Source: Mesomycoplasma hyorhinis ATCC 17981
GTDB taxonomy: Bacteria; Bacillota_I; Bacilli_A; Mycoplasmatales; Metamycoplasmataceae
Assembly (NCBI RefSeq): GCF_000383515.1
Contig: NZ_KB911487.1
Location: 1 to 63,721, forward strand
Length of the DNA: 63,721 bases
Direction of reading: 5' to 3'
A model generated the notes under the pieces. It ran no database searches. It was not told the origin of the DNA and saw nothing but the letters and a program-made list of their open reading frames with translations. The number at the start of each line of letters is the position of its first letter. The first letter of the stretch is position 1. The position numbers and the translations under genes are program-made. This document shows positions 63,682 to 63,721 of the stretch, one piece after another.

Positions 63682-63721
63682 AAATGAATGTTTCCCTAAA
63701 TTTAATGGGAGACATTCATTT
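63682..63721. repeat. 40-base inverted repeat, possible IS end
   Basis: AAATGAATGTTTCCC (63682-63696) is matched inverted by GGGAGACATTCATTT (63707-63721) with one mismatch and a 10-base AT centre. Read from 63685 it begins TGAATG then CCC, a pattern loosely like the left ends of IS150-type elements and like the block at 1-97. The window ends here, so this cannot be verified. Confidence 0.4.

Larger units (their letters stand above)
63386..63721. other. Gene-free right edge
   Basis: About 330 bases without a supportable ORF. Contains the pyk terminator, one AATGAAGCA word (63462-63470), the (A)17 tract and the terminal inverted repeat. A TATAAT-like box lies at about 63675, just before the inverted repeat. 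Confidence 0.5.

Overview
The window is a contiguous piece of a mollicute chromosome, most likely from the Mycoplasma/Mycoplasmopsis (hominis/synoviae-type) lineage. The DNA is very AT-rich, and every recognisable protein needs TGA read as tryptophan. Seven lipoproteins carry a mycoplasma-type signal peptide with a lipobox Cys, the biosynthetic content is minimal, and the gene order is streamlined with many overlapping genes. A species name cannot be fixed from sequence alone; two sialidase-like lipoprotein genes point towards sialidase-bearing animal mycoplasmas.

Layout. 1-97: edge of an apparent IS3-type insertion element running out of the window. 407-4838: two tandem sialidase-like lipoprotein genes, both broken. 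4904-5449: DJ-1/PfpI protein. 5834-13062: accessory surface block with an intact 855-aa coiled-coil lipoprotein, a GH13 amylase-type lipoprotein and a nonsense-broken coiled-coil lipoprotein preceded by an 18-base homopolymer. 13443-15554: clpB (minus) with a CIRCE element, divergent from a lipoprotein nuclease (15689) and rbgA. 18002-26006: tRNA genes, pfkA, a DUF2130 nuclease-like gene overlapping rarA, pheS-pheT, rpmF and a five-gene tRNA cluster containing a tRNA relic. 26098-30345: truB, a HAD phosphatase, ribF and another lipoprotein. 30422-40751: alaS, an unknown gene, ruvX, pth, tilS, ftsH, lysS and a HAD phosphatase, mostly tightly packed. 40829-45847: tRNA-Thr, an APC permease, apt, rpsF-ssb-rpsR, ychF and tRNA-Trp. 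45862-48814: a long Q/N-rich protein with a degenerate phosphohexomutase-like body, then tpx. 49113-50543: infC-rpmI-rplT-rpmB behind a structured leader. 50688-55733: pdhA-pdhB-pdhC-pdhD. 55804-61884: a PQ-loop membrane protein, an RNA methyltransferase, a fruK-like kinase, manA, nadE, a YebC-family gene, a double-glycine-leader peptide and an LRR protein. 61958-63385: pyk. The right edge holds a 17-A tract and a 40-base inverted repeat.

Functionally, pfkA, the PfkB kinase, manA, pyk and the pyruvate dehydrogenase genes form a sugar-to-acetyl-CoA route. The PDH complex is built unusually: E2 has no lipoyl domain and E3 carries it. Translation and RNA-processing genes dominate the rest. The plastic part is 1-13.4 kb, where sialidases and another lipoprotein are decaying and homopolymers sit in regulatory positions.

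Most noteworthy: an 84-aa peptide with a double-glycine-type leader and the strongest ribosome binding site noticed; a hairpin after tRNA-Leu that displays the 16S rRNA 3' tail (anti-Shine-Dalgarno) in its loop; a DUF2130 PD-(D/E)XK-like gene translationally coupled to rarA; a Q/N-rich phosphohexomutase-like protein; a 40-base perfect palindrome between pdhC and pdhD; infC with an AUU start; and a recurrent AATGAAGCA word. No CRISPR array, rRNA gene or replication origin was seen.
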